The notes: a model not told the origin generated them from the sequence alone. A DNA stretch of 64,000 nt from Microbacterium sp. SS28 (GCF_022761035.1 NZ_JAKWJP010000001.1:1102028-1166027), one strand, 5' to 3'; shown: positions 21,173 through 30,104, numbered from the stretch's first letter. Translations and numbers: made by a program.

Positions 21173-22201
21173 ATGGATGCCGCTCCCCGCCGCACGTCGC
21201 TGCGCGACGTCGCCGACGCGGCGGGTGTCTCGCCGGGTACGGCGTCGCGCGTCCTCGCGCGCCGTGGCGACTACGCGCCGGCCACGCGCCGGGCCGTGCT
21301 CGATGCGGCGGAACGACTCGGCTACGACCGCACCTCGACGCCGCGCGGACGCAAGCCGCACACGGATCCCCGGCTCATCGAGCTCGTGATCGGCGGCGTC
21401 GGCAACCCCTGGTCGAACGAAGTGGTGACGGGAGCGCACGAGCGCGCGTTCGAGCTCGGCTATGACGTCGTGCTCACACGCGAGCGCGACGATCCCGCCG
21501 ACGACTGGCCCGCCCGCATCGCGGAGCGGCGGTCGTCGGGCGTCGTGCTGGCGCTCGTCACGCCGACGCGGCGGCAGCTCGATCTGCTCGCGGGTTTCGC
21601 CGTGCCCGCGGTCCTGCTCGATCCGCAGGCCGAGACGGATGTCGCCCTCGCGAGCGTCGGCGCGACCAATCATCAGGGCGGACTCGACGCGGGCCGGCAC
21701 CTCGTCGCCCAGGGGTACGAGGGATTCGCGTTCGCGACGGGGCGGCTGCGCTACCGGTTCGGCCGCGCCCGCGAGCGCGGGTTCCGCGAAGCCGTCGCGC
21801 TCGAGCTCCCGGGGGCGACGGTCGACCTCGTCGACGCCGAGTGGTCGGGTGTCTCGCGTGCGGCGGTCGAGAGGCTGCTCGCGCTCTCGGACGGGCGCCG
21901 GCTCGGCATCTTCGCCTTCAACGACGACCTCGCGGCGATCCTGGCGGCGGCGCTGCGCGACGCCGGCCGCCGCATCCCTGAGGATGTCGGCATCGTGGGG
22001 TTCGACGACAACCCCCGGCTGCGGACCGCGGCGCTCACGACAGTGCGCCAGCCCATCGCCGCGATGGCGGCCCGTGCCGTCGAGCTCGTGGACGCGCTGC
22101 GCCGCGGAGACCCGGTGCCCCACCGCCACGTCGAGCTGCCGACCGAGCTCATCGTCCGCCGTACGACGGGAGCGCCGGGGCCGCGTACCCTGGAACGATG
22201 A
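21173..22201 (+). CDS. LacI-family regulator of the ThuA/oxidoreductase operon
   Basis: The 342-residue protein has an N-terminal LacI helix-turn-helix (TSLRDVADAAGVSPGTASRV, residues 8-27), then the hinge-proximal ERLGYD and a periplasmic-binding-protein-like sensor domain with VGIVGFDDNPRL near residue 273. It is divergent from the ThuA gene. The shared 74-base region ends in an A/T-rich stretch (AAATATATA just before the ATG), which is the most likely promoter and operator zone, although no clean palindrome was found. A GTG six codons upstream is possible but lacks a ribosome site. Confidence 0.87.
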   Translation: MDAAPRRTSLRDVADAAGVSPGTASRVLARRGDYAPATRRAVLDAAERLGYDRTSTPRGRKPHTDPRLIELVIGGVGNPWSNEVVTGAHERAFELGYDVVLTRERDDPADDWPARIAERRSSGVVLALVTPTRRQLDLLAGFAVPAVLLDPQAETDVALASVGATNHQGGLDAGRHLVAQGYEGFAFATGRLRYRFGRARERGFREAVALELPGATVDLVDAEWSGVSRAAVERLLALSDGRRLGIFAFNDDLAAILAAALRDAGRRIPEDVGIVGFDDNPRLRTAALTTVRQPIAAMAARAVELVDALRRGDPVPHRHVELPTELIVRRTTGAPGPRTLER

Positions 22202-22326
22202 GCGACCCGGGCGACGGCAAGAAGAGCGGCATCACGCCGACCCGCATCGGGATCTGGGTCGTGGTGGGCGCGATCGGCCTCTACATGATCGTGTCGGGCC
22301 TCCTCGGGGTGCTGAACGGCGGTTAG
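22198..22326 (+). CDS. Small 42-residue single-span membrane protein
   Basis: The frame starts with an ATG that overlaps the LacI stop as ATGA and ends with TAG at 22324-22326. The peptide has a polar start (MSDPGDGKKSGITPTR) and one strongly hydrophobic segment of about 23 residues (IGIWVVVGAIGLYMIVSGLL and on). The hydrophobic pattern, the overlap start and the end exactly at the convergent gene support a real gene. Its role is unknown. It probably sits in the cytoplasmic membrane with the basic N-terminus inside. Confidence 0.7.
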   Translation: MSDPGDGKKSGITPTRIGIWVVVGAIGLYMIVSGLLGVLNGG

Positions 22327-22871
22327 TCCGCCGCGTCGTCCGGGCGTCTGGGTGCGGGCTGGGGGGCGACATCGGTCACCGCCAGCAGGAAGCCCGCGAT
22401 CTCGAGCGCCGTCCCTTCGAGGACAGGACCTCTGCCGAACTCCCAGTCGGCGTCCGTCGCCTTGAGCGCGTGCCCTTGGATGACGGCCCGCCGCTCGAGC
22501 GACGCCGACGTCGCGCCGTAGAGCGCGACGATCCCGAGCGTCATCGGGTCGATCCTCGGCTCGGCGCCGAGTTCGCGCGCGAGCAGCAGCAGCGCGCGGA
22601 CGGCGCGTGCGAGCGCCTTCGTGGAACGCTTCCGGCCGGTGGCGATCGTCGCCGCAGCCGCGTAGAGGTTCACGGAATCGTCGATCGCACCGAGATCGGA
22701 GAGTCCCGCCGCGCGGACGAAGGATGCGGCATCCGTCGATTCCGCTGCGTCCAGCAGTCGCGCGGCCTCTGCGACGACCGCGGCAAGCGGACGCCGGCGG
22801 TCGGACGTCACAGCGTCCTCGTCGGCCTTGGGCCGGTTGCTCAGCGGAAGGAACCGCGCGAAGTCGGGCAC
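22323..22871 (-). CDS. Conserved-type hypothetical protein, 182 residues
   Basis: I do not recognise the family. The protein is soluble, largely alpha-helical by composition, with a short basic start (MPDFARFLPLSNRPKADEDA), an Ala-rich helical middle (AAATIATGRKRSTKALARAV) and a proline-rich end. It has no signal peptide and no catalytic motif I can name. Its stop shares bases 22323-22326 with the convergent small membrane protein. Its start lies 69 bases from a perfect LacI-type palindrome, so it may respond to the same regulator as the following sugar operon. Confidence 0.6.
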   Translation of the reverse strand: MPDFARFLPLSNRPKADEDAVTSDRRRPLAAVVAEAARLLDAAESTDAASFVRAAGLSDLGAIDDSVNLYAAAATIATGRKRSTKALARAVRALLLLARELGAEPRIDPMTLGIVALYGATSASLERRAVIQGHALKATDADWEFGRGPVLEGTALEIAGFLLAVTDVAPQPAPRRPDDAAD

Positions 22872-22939
22872 GAGGCCAGCATAGGCGCGACGCTCAATGT
22901 GACAGAGGACGCATGCGAGAGCCCCCTGATCCTCCTAGC

Positions 22940-22954
22940 ATGTGACTGTCACAT
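22940..22954. promoter_or_regulatory. LacI-type operator O1, perfect palindrome ATGTGAC-T-GTCACAT
   Basis: This 15-base perfect palindrome stands between the divergent hypothetical gene and the lacI promoter. Variants with the same ATGTG/CACAT half-sites occur at 23004-23019 and 24135-24150, so the three together define the likely binding sequence of the adjacent LacI protein. Confidence 0.8.
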
Positions 22955-22976
22955 CGTAGATTCGCGCCTTTGCGCC

Positions 22977-23019
22977 TTGACCGCGGGAAATCCGCCGGGT
23001 TTGATGTGACCGTACACAT
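22977..23019 (+). promoter_or_regulatory. lacI promoter with overlapping operator O2
   Basis: TTGACC at 22977-22982 and TTTGAT at 23000-23005 are spaced by 17 bases. Operator O2, ATGTGACCGTACACAT at 23004-23019, overlaps the -10 box and start region, which indicates autorepression. A GGGGGAG ribosome site at 23025-23031 follows. Confidence 0.65.
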
Positions 23020-23040
23020 GCCTCGGGGGAGATGGAGAAG

Positions 23041-24063
23041 ATGAGCGACGACGCGACGGGGCGCCGACCGCCGAGCATTCGGGATGTCGCGCGCCTGGCC
23101 GACGTGTCGCACCAGACCGTCTCGCGCGTTCTCAACCATCACCCGAGCATCCGCCCCGAGACCCGGGACCGCGTACTCGAGGCGATGGAGACGCTCAACT
23201 ACCGGCCGAACCGCGCGGCGCGCGCGCTCGTGACGAGCAGGTCACAGACGATCGGCATCCTCGCGTCCGGGAGCACGATGTACGGCCCGGCGTCGAGCAT
23301 CGCCTCGATCGAGGCCGCCGCCCGAGCGCGGGGCTACTGGGTCAGCACGGCGAACATCGACGCGTCCGATCCGCAGTCGATCATCGACGGGCTCTCGCAC
23401 CTCATGGCGCAGTCGGTCGAGGGCCTCGTCGTCATCGCGCCACAGGTGCGCGTCGTCCGGGCCCTCGCGCAGCATCGGCTCGACATCCCGTACGTGACGC
23501 TGCAGTCGACGGACCTCGATCCCGACCACACGCTCTCTGTCGACCAGATCGCGGGCGCGCGTCTCGCGACAAAACACCTGATCAGCCTGGGACACCGGTC
23601 GATCTATCACATCGCGGGGCCCCAGGACTGGATCGAGGCGGAAGCCCGCATGCGAGGCTTCCTCGAGGAGATGGGCGCCAACGACGTCCCCGTCACGCCG
23701 CCCATCCTCGGCGACTGGAGCGCGAACTTCGGCTACTACGCGGGCCGCGAGCTGCTGCGTGTGCGGGACTTCACGGCGATCTTCGCGGCGAACGACCAGA
23801 TGGCCCTCGGGCTCATGCACGCGATCCGCGACGAGCGGCTCGACGTGCCCCGCGACATCAGCATCGTGGGATTCGACGACATCCCCGAGGCGGCGCACTT
23901 CTGGCCGCCGCTCACGACGGTGCGTCAGGACTTCATCGAACTCGGCCGTCGCGCCGTCGAGCTGCTGCTCGGTCCGCTCGACGACGCGGGCAGCGTCATG
24001 ACGACCACGATCACGCCCGAGCTTGTCGTGCGGGCGTCGGCCGGCCCCGCGCAGCCGATCTGA
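23041..24063 (+). CDS. LacI-family regulator of the sugar ABC operon
   Basis: The 340-residue repressor has the LacI DNA-binding helix (SIRDVARLADVSHQTVSRVL, residues 12-31) and hinge NYRPNRAARALVT, then a sugar-sensing domain with ISIVGFDDIPEAAHFWP near residue 275. It precedes an operon for sugar uptake, and its own promoter and that operon's promoter both carry ATGTGA/TCACAT operators. ATG 23041 is 9 bases from the GGGGGAG site; the ATG at 23032 directly abuts that site and is unlikely. Ligand is unknown; the MmsA/B-type transporter suggests a pentose or related monosaccharide. Confidence 0.9.
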   Translation: MSDDATGRRPPSIRDVARLADVSHQTVSRVLNHHPSIRPETRDRVLEAMETLNYRPNRAARALVTSRSQTIGILASGSTMYGPASSIASIEAAARARGYWVSTANIDASDPQSIIDGLSHLMAQSVEGLVVIAPQVRVVRALAQHRLDIPYVTLQSTDLDPDHTLSVDQIAGARLATKHLISLGHRSIYHIAGPQDWIEAEARMRGFLEEMGANDVPVTPPILGDWSANFGYYAGRELLRVRDFTAIFAANDQMALGLMHAIRDERLDVPRDISIVGFDDIPEAAHFWPPLTTVRQDFIELGRRAVELLLGPLDDAGSVMTTTITPELVVRASAGPAQPI

Positions 24064-24094
24064 CGAGTCGTTATCAACCCGAGACATCCTCGGA

Positions 24095-24152
24095 TTGACA
24101 CACCCCGCACCCGCCGGGCATAGTCGCTCTTGCCATGTGAACGGTCACATGG
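24095..24152 (+). promoter_or_regulatory. Promoter of the sugar ABC operon with operator O3
   Basis: A consensus -35 TTGACA (24095-24100) and CATAGT (24119-24124) are 18 bases apart. The operator CCATGTGAACGGTCACATGG (24133-24152) covers the predicted start point, a standard repressor position. A further GTCACAT half-site follows at about 24156. This is one of the clearest promoter-operator units in the window. Confidence 0.78.
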
Positions 24153-24190
24153 TTCGTCACATCGATCAGACCGACAAGGAAGTGCGTCTC

Positions 24191-24931
24191 GTGACCCGGA
24201 CCGACGATGCCACCACGCGCGAGCAGTACGTGCGCGGCGTCAAGACCGAAGTCGCGATCGCCCGCGTCCGCGCCGAGGTCGCGGCGCTGAGCACCGAGCT
24301 CGTGCAGGCCGGTCTCGCAGGCTGGGGCGGCGGAGACTTGTCGGTCCGCGTACCCGGCGCCGACCTGTTCGTCATCAAGCCGCCGGCCGGCGACCACGAC
24401 GACCTCGCCCCCGAGAACGCCATCGTGTGCGATCTCGACGGCGACGCGCTCACTGGCACCCCCGGCAGCGAGCGGCTCCCGGGCGCCGACGTCGCGGTGC
24501 ACTCCCGCCTCTACCGCGACCGTCCCGCCGTGCGCGGCATCGTGCGCAGCCAGTCGCCGTACGTGCTCGCGCATGTCGCCGCGGGCGAGGGCATCCCGTG
24601 CCTCGTCGCCGCGATGGCGGAGCGCTTCGGGAGCGGCATCCCGATCGTGACGCCGCCGCTCGACGACTCCGCCGCCGTCGCGGACGCGGTCGTCGAAGCC
24701 CTCTCGTCCGGCCCCGCGCCGGCTGTCCTCGTCGCCGGCGACGGCGCGTACGTCACGGGCGATTCGGCCCGCGAAGCCGTGGCATCGGCCGGGCTCGTCG
24801 AGGAGATGGCGCGCGTCGCGCTCCTCGTCCGCACGACCGGGGCCGCGGCATCCCTCCCCCACGAGACCGTGGACCGGCTGCACGCCGCGTTCCGCGAACG
24901 CACGACCAAGACCACCGACGACCGCCGGTAG
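24191..24931 (+). CDS. Class II aldolase/AraD-fold protein lacking the zinc-ligand histidines
   Basis: The 246-residue protein aligns with L-ribulose-5-phosphate 4-epimerase and related class II aldolases through [30 protein letters not shown] and the C-terminal [15 protein letters not shown]. Compared with E. coli AraD, the ligands His95 and His97 are Arg119 and Gln121 (IVRSQSP), and His171 is Asp184 (VAGDGAY); Asp76 is kept as Asp100. Usual zinc-dependent chemistry seems lost. GTG 24191 is chosen because AAGGA stands upstream; an ATG at 24149 lies inside operator O3. It is the first gene of the sugar uptake operon. Confidence 0.78.
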   Translation: MTRTDDATTREQYVRGVKTEVAIARVRAEVAALSTELVQAGLAGWGGGDLSVRVPGADLFVIKPPAGDHDDLAPENAIVCDLDGDALTGTPGSERLPGADVAVHSRLYRDRPAVRGIVRSQSPYVLAHVAAGEGIPCLVAAMAERFGSGIPIVTPPLDDSAAVADAVVEALSSGPAPAVLVAGDGAYVTGDSAREAVASAGLVEEMARVALLVRTTGAAASLPHETVDRLHAAFRERTTKTTDDRR

Positions 24932-24996
24932 CCCGAACCGGGCGCGGTCACCCCCATCGACACCTGACGACGATGTCGAACGAAAGGAAAAACACA

Positions 24997-26121
24997 GTGA
25001 AGGCGAACAAGTTCCTCCTCGCGGCTGTTGCTGCCGGAGCACTCATGCTCACCGCCTGCTCGGGCGGCGGCACGGGAGACTCGGGCGACAGCGGCTCGGG
25101 CGACGGCGGCCTCATCGGCGTTGCGATGCCGACGAAGTCCTCCGAGCGCTGGATCGCGGACGGCGACGCCGTCAAGGCCGCTCTCGAAGCCGAGGGATAC
25201 TCCGTCGACCTGCAGTACGCAGAGGACGACATCCCCACGCAGGTCTCGCAGATCGAGAACATGATCACGAAGGGCGCCGAGGCGCTCATCGTCGCGTCGA
25301 TCGACGGCACCACGCTCTCCGAGGTCCTCCAGACCGCGGCGGACGCGGACATCCCCGTCATCGCGTACGACCGCCTCATCAAGGGCACCGAGAACGTCGA
25401 CTACTACGCGACGTTCGACAACTTCCTCGTCGGCCAGCAGCAGGCGTGGACGGTCCTCAACGGCCTGGGCCTCACCGACCTCGAGGGCAACCCGACCGAC
25501 GGCGCCCCCGAGGGCCCGTTCAACATCGAGCTGTTCGCGGGTTCGCTCGACGACAACAACGCGTTCTTCTTCTTCAACGGCGCCATGGACGTCCTCGAGC
25601 CCTACATCGAGGACGGCACGCTCGTCGTGAAGTCGGGCCAGACCGACATCGAGCAGGCCGCAACGCTGCGCTGGGACGGCGAGACCGCCCAGAGCCGCAT
25701 GGAGGACCTCCTCACGGCGAACTACTCCGACGGCACGCAGGTCAACGCGGTGCTCTCGCCCTACGACGGCATCTCGCGCGGCATCATCTCGGCCCTCACC
25801 GACGCCGGCTACACGGTCGGCGACGAGTGGCCGATCATCTCGGGCCAGGACGCCGAGGTCGACTCGGTCAAGGCGATCCTCTCGGGCGAGCAGTACGCCA
25901 CGATCTTCAAGGACACGCGTGAGCTCGCGAAGGTCGCCGCCGGCATGGCCGTCGCGCTCCTGAACGGCGAGGAGCCCGAGGTCAACGACACTGAGACGTA
26001 CGACAACGACGTCAAGGTCGTTCCGTCCTACCTCCTGGCGCCCGTCCCGGTCATCAAGGACAACGTCGAGTCGGCTCTCGTCGACACCGGCTACTGGACC
26101 AAGGAAGACCTCGGCCTCTAA
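24997..26121 (+). CDS. chvE: Sugar ABC transporter substrate-binding lipoprotein, ChvE-like
   Basis: The 374-residue protein starts with a lipoprotein signal ([20 protein letters not shown]) with the lipid-modified cysteine at residue 21 and a Gly/Ser/Asp-rich linker. The mature part is a type I periplasmic-binding fold, with [20 protein letters not shown] and [10 protein letters not shown] as in multiple-monosaccharide binding proteins such as ChvE. The start is GTG 24997 after GAAAGGAAA. It should capture a sugar outside the membrane for the ATPase and permease encoded next. A strong hairpin follows its stop codon. Confidence 0.9.
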   Translation: MKANKFLLAAVAAGALMLTACSGGGTGDSGDSGSGDGGLIGVAMPTKSSERWIADGDAVKAALEAEGYSVDLQYAEDDIPTQVSQIENMITKGAEALIVASIDGTTLSEVLQTAADADIPVIAYDRLIKGTENVDYYATFDNFLVGQQQAWTVLNGLGLTDLEGNPTDGAPEGPFNIELFAGSLDDNNAFFFFNGAMDVLEPYIEDGTLVVKSGQTDIEQAATLRWDGETAQSRMEDLLTANYSDGTQVNAVLSPYDGISRGIISALTDAGYTVGDEWPIISGQDAEVDSVKAILSGEQYATIFKDTRELAKVAAGMAVALLNGEEPEVNDTETYDNDVKVVPSYLLAPVPVIKDNVESALVDTGYWTKEDLGL

Positions 26122-26133
26122 GCCGAGCCTTCC

Positions 26134-26166
26134 GAGACGGTGGCGGGGCTCCCCCGCCACCGTCTC
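26134..26166 (+). terminator. Long intercistronic hairpin after the binding-protein gene
   Basis: A perfect 15-bp stem (GAGACGGTGGCGGGG at 26134-26148, partner 26152-26166) with a 3-base loop lies 12 bases after the chvE stop. It has no T-run. It probably acts as a partial terminator or RNA-stability element that raises the amount of binding protein over ATPase and permease, as known for many ABC operons. Confidence 0.75.
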
Positions 26167-26214
26167 ACCCCCCGTTACGCTCCCCTTGTCAGTCCCCACG
26201 AGGAAGTCGGCGAA

Positions 26215-27741
26215 ATGACCGAAACCATTCTCGAGATGCGCGGCATCACGAAGACCTTCCCCGGCGTGAAGGCCCTCTCGAACGTCAACTTCGAGGTTCA
26301 GCGCGGTGAGATCCATGCGATCTGCGGCGAGAACGGCGCCGGCAAATCCACACTCATGAAAGTGCTGTCGGGCGTCTACCCGCACGGCACCTACGACGGC
26401 CAGATCGTCTACGTCGGCGAAGAGGTCGAGTTCAAGAACCTCAACGACAGCGAAGCCAAGGGCATCGTCATCATCCATCAGGAGCTGGCGCTCAGCCCGT
26501 ACCTGTCGATCGCCGAGAACATCTTCCTCAACAACGAGCGCAAGACCGGCGGCCTCATCGACTGGAACAAGACCAACTTCGAGGCGGGTGCGCTGCTCAA
26601 GCGCGTCGGCCTGAAGGAGAACCCGACGACGAAGGCCAACCAGATCGGCGTCGGCAAGCAGCAGCTCGTCGAGATCGCCAAGGCCCTGTCGAAGGAGGTC
26701 AAGCTCCTGATCCTCGACGAGCCGACGGCCGCGCTCAACGACGAGGACTCCGATCACCTGCTCGACCTGATCCTCAGCCTGCGCGAGCAGGGCATCACGT
26801 CGATCATCATCAGTCACAAGCTGAACGAGATCAAAAAGGTCGCCGACACCGTCACGGTCATCCGCGACGGCAAGACGATCGAGACGATCGCGAAGACCGA
26901 TGTGACCGAGGACCGCATCATCAAGGACATGGTGGGGCGCGACCTCGAGCACCGCTATCCCGACCACGAGCCGCACATCGGCGAGGAGCTGCTGCGCGTC
27001 GAGGAATGGACGGCGCACCACCCCGCCGACGCCTCGCGCGTCATGGTCGACAACGTCTCGATCAACGTCCGCGCGGGCGAGATCGTCGGCATCGCCGGTC
27101 TCATGGGCGCGGGTCGCACCGAGTTCGCCATGAGCCTCTTCGGCCACAGCTACGGCTCGCGCATCTCGGGCAAGGTCTTCATGCGCGGCAAGGAGATCAA
27201 GACCCGCACCGTCGCGGAGGCCATCGAGAACGGCCTCGCGTACGCGACGGAGGACCGCAAGACCTACGGCCTCAACCTCATCGAGGACATCAAGCGCAAC
27301 ATCTCGATGTCGTCGCTCAACAAGCTCACCAAGGGCGGGCTCGTCGACGACAACGAGGAGTACAAGGTCGCCGACGAGTTCCGCAGGAGCATGAACATCA
27401 AGGCGCCGAGCGTCCTGGCCAAGACCGGCAAGCTCTCGGGCGGCAACCAGCAGAAGGTCGTCCTGTCGAAGTGGATCTACTCCGACCCCGACGTCCTGAT
27501 CCTCGACGAGCCGACGCGCGGCATCGACGTCGGCGCGAAGTACGAGATCTACACGATCATCAACAAGCTCGCGGCATCCGGGAAGGGGATCATCGTGATC
27601 TCGTCCGAGCTCCCCGAGCTGCTGGGCATCTCGGACCGCGTCTACGCCCTCTCGGAGGGACGCATCACGGGCGAACTGCCCATCGACCAGGCCACGCCCG
27701 AGGCCGTCCTCAAGCTCATGACCATGGAGAAGCCGCGCTGA
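26215..27741 (+). CDS. mmsA: Sugar ABC transporter ATP-binding protein, MmsA-like (two ATPase domains)
   Basis: The 508-residue protein has two ABC domains, as in carbohydrate importers of the CUT2 class. Domain 1 has Walker [10 protein letters not shown] (residues 38-46), the QELAL Q-loop and Walker [12 protein letters not shown]. Domain 2 has a degenerate Walker [11 protein letters not shown] near residue 300, signature [14 protein letters not shown] near 403 and [13 protein letters not shown]. The weak second P-loop is usual for the class. ATG 26215 follows AGGAAG. It energises import of the sugar bound by the preceding lipoprotein. Confidence 0.93.
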   Translation: MTETILEMRGITKTFPGVKALSNVNFEVQRGEIHAICGENGAGKSTLMKVLSGVYPHGTYDGQIVYVGEEVEFKNLNDSEAKGIVIIHQELALSPYLSIAENIFLNNERKTGGLIDWNKTNFEAGALLKRVGLKENPTTKANQIGVGKQQLVEIAKALSKEVKLLILDEPTAALNDEDSDHLLDLILSLREQGITSIIISHKLNEIKKVADTVTVIRDGKTIETIAKTDVTEDRIIKDMVGRDLEHRYPDHEPHIGEELLRVEEWTAHHPADASRVMVDNVSINVRAGEIVGIAGLMGAGRTEFAMSLFGHSYGSRISGKVFMRGKEIKTRTVAEAIENGLAYATEDRKTYGLNLIEDIKRNISMSSLNKLTKGGLVDDNEEYKVADEFRRSMNIKAPSVLAKTGKLSGGNQQKVVLSKWIYSDPDVLILDEPTRGIDVGAKYEIYTIINKLAASGKGIIVISSELPELLGISDRVYALSEGRITGELPIDQATPEAVLKLMTMEKPR

Positions 27742-27766
27742 CCCGCGCGCGAGAGAGCACACAGAA

Positions 27767-28996
27767 ATGTCAGAGAACACTCCCGGCTCGACCGCGGTCG
27801 GCGCCAACATCAACCCCACCGAGAACAAGTTCACCAACTGGCTCAGCCACGTCCTGAGCGACCTCGGCAAGAACGGCATCTTCATCGCCCTGATCGCCGT
27901 CGTCGCGCTGTTCGCGTTCCTGACGAACGGCATCATCCTGCGTCCGCAGAACATCTCGAACCTCGTCGTGCAGAACGGGTACATCCTCGTCCTCGCGATC
28001 GGCATGGTCATGGTGATCATCGCGGGTCACATCGACCTGTCGGTCGGCTCGGTCGCAGCCTTCGTCGGTGCGTGCTCGGGGGTCTTCGCGGTCACGTGGG
28101 GCCTGCCCTGGTGGCTCGCCGTCGTCCTGTCGCTCCTGATCGGCGCCCTGGTCGGTGCGTGGCAGGGCTTCTGGGTCGCCTACGCCGGCATCCCCGCGTT
28201 CATCGTGACGCTCGCGGGCATGCTCATCTTCCGCGGTCTCGCGCTCGTCGTGCTCGGCAACCAGAACATCGGCTCGTTCCCCACGGAGTACCGCGCCCTC
28301 GGCAACGGCTTCCTCGTGAGCATCTTCGGCGAGGCCGACCCGGACGTCTTCACGCTCCTCATCGGCGCCGTCGGCATCGTCGCGCTCGTCGTGCAGCAGG
28401 TCCGCACGCGCGCCGGCCGTCAGAAGTACGGCCAGGAGGTCGAGCCCCTCACGTGGTTCATCGTGAAGCTCGTGCTCGTGTCGTTCGTCATCGGCTGGTT
28501 CACGTGGGCGCTCGCGTCGTACAAGGGCATCCCCGTGACGCTCATCATCCTGGCGCTGCTGATCCTCGCGTACAGCGTCGTGATGAACCGCACGGTGTTC
28601 GGCCGCCACATCTACGCGATCGGCGGCAACCGCCACGCGGCCGAGCTCTCGGGCATCAAGACGCGCCGCGTCGACTTCTGGCTGTTCGTCAACATGGGCT
28701 TCCTCGCGGCGCTCGCGGGCCTCATCTTCACGGCGCGCCTCAACCTTGCAGGCCCCAAGGCCGGTGACGGCTTCGAGCTCGAGGCCATCTCGGCGGCCTT
28801 CATCGGCGGCGCCGCGGTGCAGGGCGGCGTCGGCACGATCGGCGGCGCCATCATCGGTGGTCTCATCATCGGCGTCCTGAACAACGGCATGTCGATCATG
28901 GGGATCGGCATCGAGTGGCAGCAGGCAGTCAAGGGCCTCGTGCTGCTCCTCGCCGTCGCCTTCGACGTCTACAACAAGCGCCGCGCGGGCAACTGA
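27767..28996 (+). CDS. mmsB: Sugar ABC transporter permease, MmsB-like
   Basis: The 409-residue integral membrane protein has about 10 or more helices and the BPD_transp_2 landmarks of CUT2 sugar permeases: VMVIIAGHIDLSVGSVAAFV (residues about 83-102), FIVTLAGMLIFRG, and IYAIGGNRHAAELSGIKTRR near residue 285. The final GGVGTIGGAIIGGLIIGVLN segment is typical. It pairs with the two-domain ATPase and is the last gene of the operon, followed by a strong terminator. The spacing to mmsA is 25 bases. Confidence 0.93.
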   Translation: MSENTPGSTAVGANINPTENKFTNWLSHVLSDLGKNGIFIALIAVVALFAFLTNGIILRPQNISNLVVQNGYILVLAIGMVMVIIAGHIDLSVGSVAAFVGACSGVFAVTWGLPWWLAVVLSLLIGALVGAWQGFWVAYAGIPAFIVTLAGMLIFRGLALVVLGNQNIGSFPTEYRALGNGFLVSIFGEADPDVFTLLIGAVGIVALVVQQVRTRAGRQKYGQEVEPLTWFIVKLVLVSFVIGWFTWALASYKGIPVTLIILALLILAYSVVMNRTVFGRHIYAIGGNRHAAELSGIKTRRVDFWLFVNMGFLAALAGLIFTARLNLAGPKAGDGFELEAISAAFIGGAAVQGGVGTIGGAIIGGLIIGVLNNGMSIMGIGIEWQQAVKGLVLLLAVAFDVYNKRRAGN

Positions 28997-29008
28997 CGCA
29001 CGGCGCAG

Positions 29009-29085
29009 CGGCCGAGGCCGGCAGCAGTCCCCCTCTCGTCCCTCCAGGGACGACAGATCCGGGATGCTGCCGGCCTCGGCCGTTT
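29009..29085 (+). terminator. Terminator of the sugar ABC operon
   Basis: An 18-bp stem (29009-29026 pairing with 29065-29082) is followed by TTT. The 38-base loop holds a second hairpin, CGTCCC-TCCA-GGGACG. Its place right after mmsB and its strength make termination likely. Confidence 0.8.
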
Positions 29086-29110
29086 CCGCGCGCGGGCCGC
29101 TCGGCCGGCG

Positions 29111-29456
29111 GGGTGAGTTCCCGCCGCCTCACCCGCCCGCACCCGGCACCAACTCACCCCATCCAGCAGCGCGAGGCTTGCGCGGGGTGAGTTCCTGCCG
29201 CCTCGCGGGCCCGCACCCGGCATCGACTCACCCCATCCAGCAGCGCGAGGCTTGCACGGGGTGAGTTCCTGCCGCCTCGCGGGCCCGCACCCGGCATCCA
29301 CCCACCCCATCCAGCAGCGCGAGGCTTGCGCGGGGTGAGTTCCCGCCGCCTCGCGGGCCCGCACCCGGCACCCACCCACCCCATCCAGCAGCGCGAGGCT
29401 TGCGCGGGGTGACTCCCTGCCGCCTCACCCGCCCGTACCCGGCACCAACTCACCCC
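29111..29456. repeat. 74-bp minisatellite, four full units and one partial
   Basis: Units start at 29111, 29185, 29259, 29333 and 29407, each opening GGGTGA. Consensus pieces are GGGTGAGTTCCTGCCGCCTC, then GGGCCCGCACCCGGCA and ATCCAGCAGCGCGAGGCTTG. The fifth unit diverges after its 50th base. First and last units carry a matching AACTCACCCC, so each unit can also fold GGGGTGAGTT against AACTCACCCC. With the preceding terminator it accounts for the 528-base gene-free stretch. The period is not a multiple of three and I see no coding role. Confidence 0.95.
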
Positions 29457-29524
29457 GAACCGAACCCGGGGCTCGCGCGGGCGCCCATGCCCTGCCCTCC
29501 GGAGACTTCGGCTACCGTCGGAAC

Positions 29525-30025
29525 ATGCCCGACAGCGCCCGCGACAAGGACGACGAGGTCGACCTCCTCATCGACGCGTGGTCGCGCCTGCTCCCCGACA
29601 TCGACCTGACGCCCCTCGACGTCATGTCGCGCCTGCGCCGCGCGGCCGTGCACCTCGCGAAGCTCCGCGCGCGCTCCTTCGCGCACGCGGGCCTCGCCGC
29701 CTGGGAGTTCGACGTGCTCGCGGCGCTCCGCCGTGCGGGCACCGAGCTCACAGCGACGCAGCTCGTGACGGCGGCCATGATCGGGAGCGCCGCGATGACG
29801 ACGCGGCTCGACAAGCTCACGGAGCGCGGGCTCGTCGTGCGCCGGCCGAACCCGGACGACGGGCGCGGCATCCTGGTCGCGATCACGACCGAGGGCGAGC
29901 GGCGCGTGGATGCCGCGATGACCGAACTCGTGCGCGCCGAGGCCGCGGCCCTGGGCGATGTGAGCCCCGCCGATCAGGCGACGCTCGCGCTCACACTGCG
30001 GCAGCTCGTCGACGGCGACCGCTAG
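29525..30025 (+). CDS. MarR-family transcriptional regulator
   Basis: The 166-residue protein has a winged helix-turn-helix of the MarR type: AWEFDVLAALRRAGTELTAT (about residues 60-79), recognition helix MIGSAAMTTRLDKLTERGLV, and wing VVRRPNPDDGRGILVAITTEG. Flanking helices form the usual dimer domain. Length is normal. It is a single gene; neighbours do not tell its target, and no clear palindrome precedes it. It is the first gene after the minisatellite. Confidence 0.9.
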   Translation: MPDSARDKDDEVDLLIDAWSRLLPDIDLTPLDVMSRLRRAAVHLAKLRARSFAHAGLAAWEFDVLAALRRAGTELTATQLVTAAMIGSAAMTTRLDKLTERGLVVRRPNPDDGRGILVAITTEGERRVDAAMTELVRAEAAALGDVSPADQATLALTLRQLVDGDR

Positions 30026-30104
30026 CCGCACCCCCGCTTTCTGGACGCGATCCACCAAGAAGTAGACTTCACATGTCCGGTGCCCACCTCCCGGACCCGC
30101 AGCC

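Noticed and set aside
22940..24152. CRP/GlxR binding sites (TGTGA-N6-TCACA)
   Set aside because: The half-sites match, but the spacing is 3-5 bases and varies, not 6. They fit the adjacent LacI protein better.
24191..24931. Functional araD (L-ribulose-5-phosphate 4-epimerase)
   Set aside because: The three zinc histidines are replaced and no araA or araB is nearby.
28969..29453. Several short minus-strand frames over the minisatellite
   Set aside because: They exist only because the 74-bp repeats lack stops; the 74-bp period shifts frame in each unit and no ribosome site is present.
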